A DNA stretch of 12,884 bases from positions 1-12,884 of the forward strand of contig CAZUTK010000077.1 in the NCBI GenBank assembly GCA_964623265.1, in the 5' to 3' direction. This DNA is from CAZUTK01 sp964623265. Lineage in GTDB: Bacteria; Electryoneota; B3-LCP. Below the pieces are notes generated by a model that searched no databases, had not been told where the DNA came from, and saw only the letters and a program-made list of their open reading frames with translations. Below are positions 6,264-12,884 of the stretch, piece after piece. The first letter of the stretch is position 1. Every line of letters starts with the position of its first letter. A program made the position numbers and the translations under genes.

Positions 6264-6680
6264 ATGCTGAAAGACATCCTCTTCGGCAGAACGGCGGTGC
6301 CCTGGCTGGCAAAAGGAATGGACGCCATGGCGAACCGCCAGAAGGCGGTGGCGGACAACATCGCCAACGCGCAGAGCCCCGGCTATAAGCGCAAGGTCGT
6401 GGCTTTCGAAGAGAAACTGCAAAATGTGCTGAAATCTCAGGAGCGCGAAAGGCTCGTCCGCACCGATCCGCGGCATCTGAAGCCGCAGATCCCCTGGTCC
6501 CGGTTAAATCCCGTCTTCCGCGACGCGGACGATCGCAAAGATGGCTCCGGTGCCGAAGAAGTGATCATCGAACGCGAGATGAGCGACCTGGCGCAAACCC
6601 AGTTGAAATTCGAAGCCGAAGTCAAGCTGACGCACACCCAGCTCGAAATGCTGAAAATGGCGATCCGGGGAACGCGGTGA
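6264..6680 (+). CDS. flgB: Flagellar basal-body proximal rod protein FlgB
   Basis: This 138-residue protein has the flagellar rod N-terminal motif ADNIANAQSPGYKRK (about 30-44) and a C-terminal helical segment (LTHTQLEMLKMAIRG) of the kind that packs in the rod coiled coil. FlgB is a proximal rod subunit, exported by the flagellar type III system and assembled on FliE/FliF in the periplasm; the length is normal for the family. The middle contains RTDPRHL, common in FlgB proteins. The ATG at 6264 is preceded by AGAGGA at a good distance (6255-6260). It is the first gene after the sigma54 promoter, followed by flgC after 57 bases. Confidence 0.95.
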   Translation: MLKDILFGRTAVPWLAKGMDAMANRQKAVADNIANAQSPGYKRKVVAFEEKLQNVLKSQERERLVRTDPRHLKPQIPWSRLNPVFRDADDRKDGSGAEEVIIEREMSDLAQTQLKFEAEVKLTHTQLEMLKMAIRGTR

Positions 6681-6705
6681 TGTGGCTATGGATCCGGATA
6701 AGCCA

Positions 6706-6735
6706 TTCCCTAAAATGCCCGACGATTTGAGGGAA
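6706..6735 (+). promoter_or_regulatory. Hairpin that could mask the flgC ribosome-binding site
   Basis: TTCCCT (6706-6711) is perfectly complementary to AGGGAA (6730-6735), and the latter includes the flgC Shine-Dalgarno GAGGG directly before the ATG at 6738. The 18-base loop makes the fold only moderately stable. It lies in the 57-base flgB-flgC gap, the widest gap among the first rod genes. Confidence 0.35.
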
Positions 6736-6737
6736 AT

Positions 6738-7232
6738 ATGCCGATAAAATCGCTCTTCTCTTCTATGGACATCTCCGCTTCCGGCTTGACGGCGAACCGC
6801 CGCTGGATGGACGCCATCGCGGAGAATTTAGCCAACGCTCAGACCACCCGAACCGCAGAAGGCGGACCTTACAAACGCAAGGTGACCAGCTTTCGCGAAG
6901 TGATCCAGAGCCTCCGCGAACGCCGTCCTCCGGCCGAACATAAGCTGGAGATCGAGGTCACCCACAATCGCCATCTGTCGCCCACCATTGCCGGGTCTCG
7001 AACTGATCAAGCCTCTATGGTGGATGCGCAGATCGAACAGCGATCGGACGAACCACGCTGGGTGTACGACCCTCACCATCCGGATGCCAACGAGGAAGGA
7101 TATGTGGCTTACCCTCAGGTCGAGGTCGTTCAGGAAATGGTGGATTTGATCAGCGCTTCGCGATCCTACGAAGCGAACGTCACCGCTCTGAACACCGCCA
7201 AAGCGATGAACAAAAAAGCGCTGGAAATCTAA
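6738..7232 (+). CDS. flgC: Flagellar basal-body rod protein FlgC
   Basis: This 164-residue protein has the FlgC N-terminal signature DAIAENLANAQTTRT followed by GGPYKRK, the central WVYDPHHPDANEEGYVAYP segment and the C-terminal MVDLISASRSYEANV plus ALNTAKAMNKKALEI, all diagnostic of FlgC. It is a rod subunit assembled with FlgB. It is about 30 residues longer than the enterobacterial protein. The extra length falls between the N-terminal motif and the YDP segment and includes VTHNRHLSPTIAGSR, which recalls the RTDPRHL region of FlgB. The start is set by GAGGGAA before the ATG at 6738. Confidence 0.95.
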   Translation: MPIKSLFSSMDISASGLTANRRWMDAIAENLANAQTTRTAEGGPYKRKVTSFREVIQSLRERRPPAEHKLEIEVTHNRHLSPTIAGSRTDQASMVDAQIEQRSDEPRWVYDPHHPDANEEGYVAYPQVEVVQEMVDLISASRSYEANVTALNTAKAMNKKALEI

Positions 7233-7255
7233 AAGTCCAAAATCGGAGATCCGCA

Positions 7256-7555
7256 ATGGAGGAAATCCGCCGAATTCAATCCATCCTGCAGCAGCAGGCT
7301 CCACCCCAGAGCACCGAGAAACGACAAGGCGAAGGCGCCTCATTCCAGGAAACGCTGAAAAACATCATCCAGGACGTGGACGCCCTGCAGAAAAATGCGG
7401 ACGAAACCACTCAGAAATTGCTCTCGGGCGAACTGGAAAATATCCACCAGGTGATGCTGGCGATGGAAGAAGCCAACACCAGCTTTCAGTTGATGATGGA
7501 AATGCGCAACAAAATCCTCGAAGCCTATCGGGAAGTCATGCGCATGCAGGCATAG
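7256..7555 (+). CDS. fliE: Flagellar hook-basal body complex protein FliE
   Basis: This 99-residue protein shows the FliE pattern: a Gln-rich, poorly ordered N-terminus, SFQETLKNIIQDVDALQKNAD, then a heptad-rich C-terminal half with IHQVMLAMEEANTSFQLMM and MRNKILEAYREVMRMQ. FliE joins the MS ring (FliF) to the proximal rod (FlgB) and is among the first exported flagellar components. Length is normal. The ATG at 7256 is preceded by GGAG, and the gene lies 23 bases after flgC, in the usual flgB-flgC-fliE order. Confidence 0.95.
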   Translation: MEEIRRIQSILQQQAPPQSTEKRQGEGASFQETLKNIIQDVDALQKNADETTQKLLSGELENIHQVMLAMEEANTSFQLMMEMRNKILEAYREVMRMQA

Positions 7556-7588
7556 ATCGGTGAATCGCTATATCGTTGAGAACCTGAT

Positions 7589-9166
7589 ATGAATCCGTCT
7601 TTGAAAGACCTTCCCGGACAGTTCAAAGATCTCTTCGACCGCCTCACCTTCTCCCAGAAAATCAGTCTGGCGGTCGTGACGGTCGTGACCGTGGCGGCGA
7701 TCGTCGCCCTCTTAGCCTGGGCGAACCGCCCGCAATATACCATCTTATTCACCGACTTGAGCAGTTCGGACGCCGCTAAAATCCGCGACAACCTGCAGGA
7801 TGACAAAGTCCCATACAAACTGGAAAGCGGCGGTTCCACCATCCTCGTACCGACGGACCGCGTGTATGACCTGCGTCTGAAGCTGGCAGCGCAAGGAATT
7901 CCTTCGCAGCCCGGCGTGGGATACGAGATCTTCGACCGCACCAACCTCGGAATGTCCGATTTCGTCCAAAAGCTGAATTACCGCCGCGCTCTGGAAGGAG
8001 AATTGGGGCGCACGATCACCAGCATCGCGGAAGTTGAACAGGCTCGCGTGCATCTGGTGATGCCCGAGCGCGCCCTCTTCAAAGACGACGAAAAACAGCC
8101 CACCGCTTCCGTCGTCTTGAAAATGAACGGCAGATCCCGCTTAAGCGAGGATCAGGTGCGCGGCATCGCCACCCTGGTCGCCCGCTCCGTGGAAGGTTTG
8201 GATCCGGAAAACGTAACCATCCTCGATTCGTTCGGCAACCTCCTCTCCGGTCTGCGCGACACCCACTCTTCCGTCGGGCTTTCCGCCACGCAGCTTGAAC
8301 TGCAGCACAAAGTCGAATCCTACCTCGCCGCGAAAGCCCAGACGATGCTCGACGGGGTCCTGAGCCCGGGTCGGTCCATCGTCCGCGTCAACGCCGAACT
8401 CGACTTCCAACAGATCGAACGCACGCGGGAAATCTATGACCCGGAAAGCGCCGTCGTGCGTTCCGAAGAACGCATGGAATCCACCGGCGACGACGGCGGC
8501 GGGACCCCTACCCGCGAAGAGAACACTCTTTCCAACTACGAAATCAACAAGACCGTGGAGCATCTGGTCAACTCCGGCGGCAGCATCGCCCGGCTCTCCG
8601 CGGCGGTGATCGTGGACGGCAATTACCGCGAAGCCGCCGACGGAACGATGGAATACTCGCCTCGCCCCCCCGAGGAAATGACCGCTTTGGCGAATATGGT
8701 GCGCGGCGCCCTAGGCGTCCGGGACGAACGCGGCGACGTGCTGGAGATCACCAACATCGCCTTCAACAAAGAGAGTTTCAGCCGCAAGGATGAGACCTGG
8801 AAGGTCGCTGAACAGAAAGACCTGATCGTCACGCTTCTGCCGAAGATCATCCTGGGCGTCGTGCTGCTGGTGTTACTCTTTATGATCCGAGGGTTCCTGA
8901 AACACAATCTGCGCGTCACCCGCAGCCTGTTGGAGCCGGCTCGCAGCGCTCTGCCGACCGGAGCGACTCACCAGCAGCTCCTGCCCGCCTTCGCCGGAAC
9001 GGCGGAGATGCCGGTGAAACAATTCCCCAAACCGGTGCCTCTGGAAGAAGAAATTTCCGAGGAAGCTCGGGAAGTCGCCATGCGCAAAGAACAGATCATG
9101 GAATTCGCGAAAAATAAACCCGAAATCGCCACCATGCTGCTGAAAACCTGGCTGGCGGAACGGTGA
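7589..9166 (+). CDS. fliF: Flagellar MS-ring protein FliF
   Basis: This 525-residue protein forms the MS ring, the membrane platform on which the rotor and export gate assemble. It has a cytoplasmic N-terminus, a first membrane helix (about 25-44), the periplasmic ring-building domains (ILFTDLSSSDAAKI, then the secretin-like YscJ/FliF domain with VEQARVHLVMPERALF), the RBM3/beta-collar region (IVRVNAELDFQQIERT), a second membrane helix (about 412-436) and a cytoplasmic tail. The last 25 residues (AKNKPEIATMLLKTWL) are the FliG-binding segment, which suits the next gene. The Shine-Dalgarno (GAGAA) is weak, but the N-terminus aligns well with FliF proteins. Length is in the usual range. Confidence 0.96.
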   Translation: MNPSLKDLPGQFKDLFDRLTFSQKISLAVVTVVTVAAIVALLAWANRPQYTILFTDLSSSDAAKIRDNLQDDKVPYKLESGGSTILVPTDRVYDLRLKLAAQGIPSQPGVGYEIFDRTNLGMSDFVQKLNYRRALEGELGRTITSIAEVEQARVHLVMPERALFKDDEKQPTASVVLKMNGRSRLSEDQVRGIATLVARSVEGLDPENVTILDSFGNLLSGLRDTHSSVGLSATQLELQHKVESYLAAKAQTMLDGVLSPGRSIVRVNAELDFQQIERTREIYDPESAVVRSEERMESTGDDGGGTPTREENTLSNYEINKTVEHLVNSGGSIARLSAAVIVDGNYREAADGTMEYSPRPPEEMTALANMVRGALGVRDERGDVLEITNIAFNKESFSRKDETWKVAEQKDLIVTLLPKIILGVVLLVLLFMIRGFLKHNLRVTRSLLEPARSALPTGATHQQLLPAFAGTAEMPVKQFPKPVPLEEEISEEAREVAMRKEQIMEFAKNKPEIATMLLKTWLAER

Positions 9167-9234
9167 AGTCGCGGTGCCCTTGCTGGATCGCGTAACATTA
9201 TCCCTGTAGAACGGCGCTTTTTCGGATCTCATAT

Positions 9235-10251
9235 ATGGCTACTAAACTGACCGGAATGAACATCGGTGACCTGGACGGCAAGCAGAAAGCGGCGGTCTTC
9301 GTGTTGGCGGTGGGCCCAGAAGCATCCGCCAACCTGTTCAAGCACCTATCGGAAGAAGAGATCGAACTCTTGACGACTCAGGTGGCGAACCTGCAAAATG
9401 TGAGCTCCACATTGATGCAGGAGGTCTTGGATGAATATCACACAATGATCCGGGCGCAGGAGTACATCGCCAGCGGCGGCATCGAATACGCGAAACAGGT
9501 TCTGGAAAAAGCGTTGGGCGAAAGCAAAGCCATGGAAATCATCCGCAAGGTGCAGATGTCCCTGCAGGTGAAGGGCTTCAACATTCTGCAGGAAGTGGAC
9601 CCCAATCAGTTGATGGCGTTCCTGCAGAAAGAACATCCGCAGACCATCGCCCTGGTGATGACCCAGCTGAATCCGGTGCAGGCGGCGACGGTGCTGGCGG
9701 ATCTGCCCCCGCCGATGCAAGTGGACGTGATCTATCGGCTGTCGCAGATGGAACGGGTCTCGCCGGAAACCATCAGCGCCGTGGAAAAAGTCCTCGAATC
9801 CCGAATTGACTTCTCGCAGGGAGGGCACAAATTGGGCGGCATCAAAGCCTCCGCGGAAATTCTCAACCTGGTCGGCCAGAGGTATGAAAAGCACATCTTG
9901 AACGGCATCGCCAAAGAAAATCCGGAACTGGCGACGGAAATCAAGAACCTGATGTTCGTGTTCGAAGATATCATCGGACTGGACGACCGCTCCATCCAGA
10001 AGATCCTGAAAGAAGTGGATCATAAAGAACTGGCGCTGGCTCTGAAAACCGTATCCGATGAACTGAAAAACAAGATTATGTCCAATATGTCGAAACGGGC
10101 GGCGGATCTGGTGCTCGAAGAACTGAAATATATGGGACCTGTGCGTCTGCGGGAAGTGGAAGAAGTGCAGCAAAAAATCATTGACATCATCCGGCGGCTG
10201 GAAGACGAAGGCCAGCTCGTCATCGCCACCAACGAAGATCAGATGGTGTAA
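9235..10251 (+). CDS. fliG: Flagellar motor switch protein FliG
   Basis: This 338-residue rotor protein couples ion flow through the stator to rotation and switching. The N-terminal domain (DGKQKAAVFVLAVGPEAS) binds FliF. The middle domain has the conserved EHPQ (133-136) that contacts FliM. The C-terminal torque domain has FVFEDIIGLDDRSIQKIL and NMSKRAADLVLEEL with the charged residues used against the stator, ending PVRLREVEEVQQKI. The start codon at 9235 has a poor Shine-Dalgarno; a second ATG eight codons in is possible, but the longer form matches the usual N-terminus. It lies 68 bases after fliF, and no promoter was seen in that gap. Confidence 0.96.
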   Translation: MATKLTGMNIGDLDGKQKAAVFVLAVGPEASANLFKHLSEEEIELLTTQVANLQNVSSTLMQEVLDEYHTMIRAQEYIASGGIEYAKQVLEKALGESKAMEIIRKVQMSLQVKGFNILQEVDPNQLMAFLQKEHPQTIALVMTQLNPVQAATVLADLPPPMQVDVIYRLSQMERVSPETISAVEKVLESRIDFSQGGHKLGGIKASAEILNLVGQRYEKHILNGIAKENPELATEIKNLMFVFEDIIGLDDRSIQKILKEVDHKELALALKTVSDELKNKIMSNMSKRAADLVLEELKYMGPVRLREVEEVQQKIIDIIRRLEDEGQLVIATNEDQMV

Positions 10252-10275
10252 GGGGGGGGATGGCTTGCCTCCGCG

Positions 10276-10296
10276 ATCTTTGCATCTTTGCATCTT
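10276..10296 (+). repeat. 8-bp tandem repeat at the fliH start
   Basis: ATCTTTGC is repeated head to tail at 10276-10283 and 10284-10291, followed by a partial copy ATCTT (10292-10296) directly before the fliH ATG. It is preceded by a run of eight G (10252-10259). The unit length is not a multiple of three, so copy-number change shifts the frame between the ATG at 10260 and fliH. Confidence 0.75.
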
Positions 10297-10995
10297 ATGA
10301 AGACTGGGAGAATTCCGGAAAAACTGCGCACTATCCCGCGCGCTCAGACGCTGCGGGTCGGCTCCTACAAGCTGCTGGACGGCGCCGGCGACGCGGTGGT
10401 GATCAAACCGCAGGAAACCCGCCGGAAAAAAGGAGCGGACCTGAACGACACCGACTGGTTCCTCGCCCTGGTGGACGCCGTCGCGGAAGAAGCGGAAAAT
10501 GCCTACTACACCGGCTTGAACGACGGTTTTCTCCTCGGTCTGGATCGCGGTCGCAAAGAGGCAATGCAAGCCGCGCAGCACTTTCGCGGCACCCTGAAGC
10601 AAATGGAAAAGGATCTCGCGGAATTCTACACCGGCGTCGAACGCTGGTCTGTGAAATTAGCCATGAATATCGCGGAAAAAGTCATCGGACAGGTCGCCGA
10701 ACAGCAGCAGGATCTGGTGCGGTTGACCGTGCAAAAGGCGCTGCAGGAAACCGCGGATAAGACCCGCATTCTAATTCGCGTGCACCCCTCCGATTATCAG
10801 ATTCTGAAGGAAATCCGCTCGGAAATCACCGCGCTTTCCGAAGGAATCGAGCATTTCAAGATCGAAGCGGACGGATCCGTGACGCCGGGCAGCTGCAAAA
10901 TCGAAACCCCGTCCGGCTTGCTGGACGCGGACTTCACGACGCAACTCAGTGAACTGCGCCGCGCCTTGATCTTAAAAGAGGAAGCCGTGCGATGA
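10288..10995 (+). CDS. fliH: Flagellar export ATPase regulator FliH
   Basis: FliH is the peripheral stalk-like protein that binds FliI and links it to the C-ring in the cytoplasm. The 235-residue frame has a charged N-terminus, a GLNDGFLLGLDRG segment giving four Gly at spacing 4 (residues 76, 80, 84, 88), which is the FliH GxxxG-repeat signature, then a long helix. The C-terminal domain (RILIRVHPSDYQIL, GSVTPGSCKIETPSGLLDAD) is typical of FliH/YscL and V-ATPase subunit E. The start is uncertain: TTG at 10288 or ATG at 10297, neither with a Shine-Dalgarno. The only one nearby (AAGGGGG, about 10250) serves an out-of-frame ATG at 10260. The stop overlaps the fliI start by 4 bases. Confidence 0.9.
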   Translation: MHLMKTGRIPEKLRTIPRAQTLRVGSYKLLDGAGDAVVIKPQETRRKKGADLNDTDWFLALVDAVAEEAENAYYTGLNDGFLLGLDRGRKEAMQAAQHFRGTLKQMEKDLAEFYTGVERWSVKLAMNIAEKVIGQVAEQQQDLVRLTVQKALQETADKTRILIRVHPSDYQILKEIRSEITALSEGIEHFKIEADGSVTPGSCKIETPSGLLDADFTTQLSELRRALILKEEAVR

Positions 10996-12386
10996 ATCCG
11001 GCGAAATACAATCCCGCCGCGGCGATCTTCCATCCAGCCTGGGATCCGCTCCCGCAGGCTTCCGGTTGCGAACGGAGTCTGGCGTCGCGTTATCGCCCTT
11101 ATTTCGATCGGCTGCAAGCGTGCAATCCTCTGGTGCATCTGGGCCGCGTCGAAGAGATCATCGGGCTGGTCGTCAGTTCCATCGGTCCGCCCGTGGCGGT
11201 TGGCGAAATCTGCCGCATCATCCCCCCCGTCGGCGAAGTCATTCCGGCGGAAGTCGTCGGCTTCCGAGGCAACCGCGTCCTGCTGATGCCTCTTGGCGAC
11301 CTGGAAGGGATCGCCCCGGGCTTTCTGGTCAAAGCCGAACGCGAACCCTTCCGAGTGCCGGTGGGGATGGGACTGCTGGGCAGAGTCTTGGACGGTTTGG
11401 GGCGCCCCATAGACCGAAAAGGCCCCCTGCAGGCGGACGGGACCCGTCCGGCTTCGGGCACCCCGCCCAAACCGCTGGAGAGAAAGCGCATCAGTGAACC
11501 GCTCTACACCGGCATCCGAGCGATTGACTCGCTCTTGACCTGCGGCAAAGGGCAGAGGATGGGAATCTTCTCCGGTTCCGGCATCGGGAAATCCGTCCTG
11601 CTGGGGATGATCGCCCGCAACACTTCAGCCCAGGTCAACGTCATCGCTCTGGTGGGCGAACGAGGCCGCGAAGTCCGGGAATTCATCGAAAGGGATCTGG
11701 GGAAAGAAGGCTTGGCGCGTTCCGTCGTGGTCGCCGTCACTTCGGATCAGCCTTCCTTAATCCGCATCAAAGGAGCGCAGATCGCCACCGCCATCGCCGA
11801 AGACTTCCGGGACCGCGGCTTCGATGTGCTTCTGATGATGGACTCCGTCACCCGGCTGGCACTGGCGCAGCGGGAAATCGGGCTGGCGATCGGCGAGCCT
11901 CCCGCCACCCGCGGATACACCCCTTCCGTCTTCGCGCTGCTGCCCCGCCTGCTGGAACGATCGGGTCCAGCGGCGGTCGGCAGCATCACCGGCATCTATA
12001 CGGTGCTGGTGGAAGGCGACGATATGAACGAGCCCGTGGCGGACAGCGTGCGCTCTATTTTGGACGGTCACATCGTCCTTTCGCGAAAACTGGCGGCGCG
12101 TGGTCAATATCCCGCGGTGGACGCCCTCCAATCCATCAGCCGGTTGATGATCCACGTGGTGGATGATGCTCAGCAGCAAGCCGCCGCCCGCATCCTCGAA
12201 ATTCTGGCGGTCTATCGCGACGCCGAAGACCTGATCAACATCGGCGCCTACGTGAAAGGATCCAATCCGAAAATTGATCTAGCTCTGAAAAAAATAGACG
12301 CTATCCTCGATTTTTTAAAGCAAGGTATCAACGATAAGGGGAATCCCGCGGCGACTCGTCAACGCCTGCTGGAACTGGCCGCATGA
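10992..12386 (+). CDS. fliI: Flagellum-specific ATP synthase FliI (type III export ATPase)
   Basis: This 464-residue protein is the hexameric ATPase that helps feed export substrates to the flagellar type III gate. It shows Walker A FSGSGIGKSVLLG (Gly195 to Ser201), the catalytic-Glu segment VGERGREVREFIE, Walker B VLLMMDSVTRLA, AQREIGLAIGEPPATRGY, VLVEGDDMNEPVADSVRSIL and the C-terminal YPAVDALQSISRLM with the arginine finger. It resembles Salmonella FliI throughout rather than the F1 beta subunit. The ATG at 10992 overlaps the fliH TGA in an ATGA, and the fliI stop overlaps fliJ the same way, indicating translational coupling of the export ATPase complex. All catalytic residues I can check are present. 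Confidence 0.97.
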   Translation: MNPAKYNPAAAIFHPAWDPLPQASGCERSLASRYRPYFDRLQACNPLVHLGRVEEIIGLVVSSIGPPVAVGEICRIIPPVGEVIPAEVVGFRGNRVLLMPLGDLEGIAPGFLVKAEREPFRVPVGMGLLGRVLDGLGRPIDRKGPLQADGTRPASGTPPKPLERKRISEPLYTGIRAIDSLLTCGKGQRMGIFSGSGIGKSVLLGMIARNTSAQVNVIALVGERGREVREFIERDLGKEGLARSVVVAVTSDQPSLIRIKGAQIATAIAEDFRDRGFDVLLMMDSVTRLALAQREIGLAIGEPPATRGYTPSVFALLPRLLERSGPAAVGSITGIYTVLVEGDDMNEPVADSVRSILDGHIVLSRKLAARGQYPAVDALQSISRLMIHVVDDAQQQAAARILEILAVYRDAEDLINIGAYVKGSNPKIDLALKKIDAILDFLKQGINDKGNPAATRQRLLELAA

Positions 12387-12835
12387 GGAAATTTGACTTT
12401 CGCCTGGATCGCATCATCGAGGTGCGAGACGTGAAAAAGAGAGAATGCCAGCGCGAACTGGCGAAATCCCAACGAGAATTATTGCGCGAAGAAGAGCTCC
12501 TCCAGCAAGCTCAGGCTCAATCCGAGGCGAGCCGCGAAGGTCTGCGGCAGGCTTTGAAGAAAACGGTGCGAGCCGGACTGCTTGCCGCGCTGGACGGCTG
12601 GCGCAAAAAACAGGAGGCGCAGGTCCTGAACCAAACTCAGCGGACCTTGGCACAGCGGCGGGAGATGGAACAACGGCGCTGCGACCTGGTCAAAGCCGAC
12701 CAGGAGAAAAAAATCCTGGACCGTTTGAAGGAGCACGCCCTGGAAGACTATCAGGCGGAATGCCGAAGGGAAGAGCAAGCGTTCCTGGATGAATTGGGTT
12801 GCCGCATCGGCAGGATCTATCGGCGCAAGCCGTAA
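12383..12835 (+). CDS. fliJ: Flagellar export chaperone/stalk protein FliJ
   Basis: This 150-residue, highly charged, almost entirely coiled-coil protein begins MRKFDFRLDRIIEVRD, the usual FliJ opening, and ends with LKEHALEDYQAECRREEQAFLDEL, the usual FliJ close. FliJ inserts into the FliI hexamer like the gamma subunit of F-ATPase and helps engage the export gate. Sequence conservation in this family is low, so position is important evidence: it starts in an ATGA overlap with fliI, and fliH-fliI-fliJ is a near-universal order. Length is normal. Confidence 0.92.
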   Translation: MRKFDFRLDRIIEVRDVKKRECQRELAKSQRELLREEELLQQAQAQSEASREGLRQALKKTVRAGLLAALDGWRKKQEAQVLNQTQRTLAQRREMEQRRCDLVKADQEKKILDRLKEHALEDYQAECRREEQAFLDELGCRIGRIYRRKP

Positions 12836-12871
12836 CCTCCGGTTCTGCGGCGTAACTTCATCTTTCCAAGT

Positions 12872-12884
12872 ATGGAATTTCGCT
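12872..12884 (+). CDS. Possible start of the next gene (only four codons visible)
   Basis: An ATG at 12872, followed by GAA TTT CGC, lies 36 bases after fliJ at the end of the window. There is no clear Shine-Dalgarno. Flagellar operons often continue here with genes such as fliK or a MotE-like chaperone, but nothing in these bases identifies the product. Confidence 0.25.

Noticed and set aside
6682..6704. TGGCT/AGCCA pairing between flgB and flgC considered as a terminator or sigma54 element
   Set aside because: The 5-bp stem has a bulged continuation and no T-run, and the TGG is not followed by GC at the -12 spacing.
9346..10602. 418-codon minus-strand open frame opposite fliG and fliH
   Set aside because: It is a shadow frame: the plus strand is clearly FliG and FliH. 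The antisense product is Phe/His/Gln-rich with no start context.
10260..10760. 166-codon plus-strand frame starting at the well-placed ATG before fliH
   Set aside because: It runs out of frame inside fliH and its product is low-complexity Arg/Gly-rich. It was rejected as a gene, but its start is discussed as a possible phase-variable start for FliH.

Overview
The window looks like a chromosomal segment from a flagellated, Gram-negative-type bacterium of moderately high GC, probably from a poorly characterised lineage. An FCB-superphylum relative is my best guess. It rests on a large secreted gingipain-like (C25) protease with several Ig-like/CARDB-like repeats, a type of protein common among FCB lineages with type IX secretion. 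This assignment is inference; no rRNA or phylogenetic marker is present.

Layout. (1) Positions 1-2702, minus strand: the first ~900 codons of a gingipain-family protein, cut off by the window edge. It has its own sigma70-type promoter and a strong Shine-Dalgarno. (2) Positions 2703-3349: a 650-base non-coding stretch between divergent genes. It holds the protease promoter, a candidate plus-strand promoter, a hairpin with a T-run on the minus strand behind a 39-codon open remnant, and several hairpins leading up to the next gene. (3) Positions 3350-6037, plus strand: a soluble PAS histidine kinase and a sigma54-activating response regulator, resembling the FlrB/FlrC (FleS/FleR, FlgS/FlgR) pairs that control flagellar genes. 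They are followed by an intrinsic terminator. (4) Positions 6191-12835: a canonical -24/-12 sigma54 promoter, then flgB-flgC-fliE-fliF-fliG-fliH-fliI-fliJ, all on the plus strand and tightly spaced. A possible further gene starts at 12872.

How it works together. The kinase/regulator pair most likely activates the sigma54 promoter just downstream. That promoter drives the earliest flagellar structures: the MS ring (FliF), the rotor/switch protein (FliG), the MS-ring-to-rod adaptor and proximal rod (FliE, FlgB, FlgC) and the export ATPase complex (FliH, FliI, FliJ). The protease is divergently transcribed and probably unrelated to motility.

Most of the window is a conventional flagellar operon. 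The points worth a second look are: a Tyr in place of the catalytic His of the C25 protease, at the exact family spacing from the Cys; GAYTHA in place of GAFTGA in the sigma54 activator; a palindrome overlapping the -24 element; an 8-bp tandem repeat between fliG and fliH that leaves the only well-placed ribosome-binding site out of frame with fliH; a hairpin that could mask the flgC ribosome-binding site; and a structured leader before the kinase. I did not find a clearly new multi-gene system.
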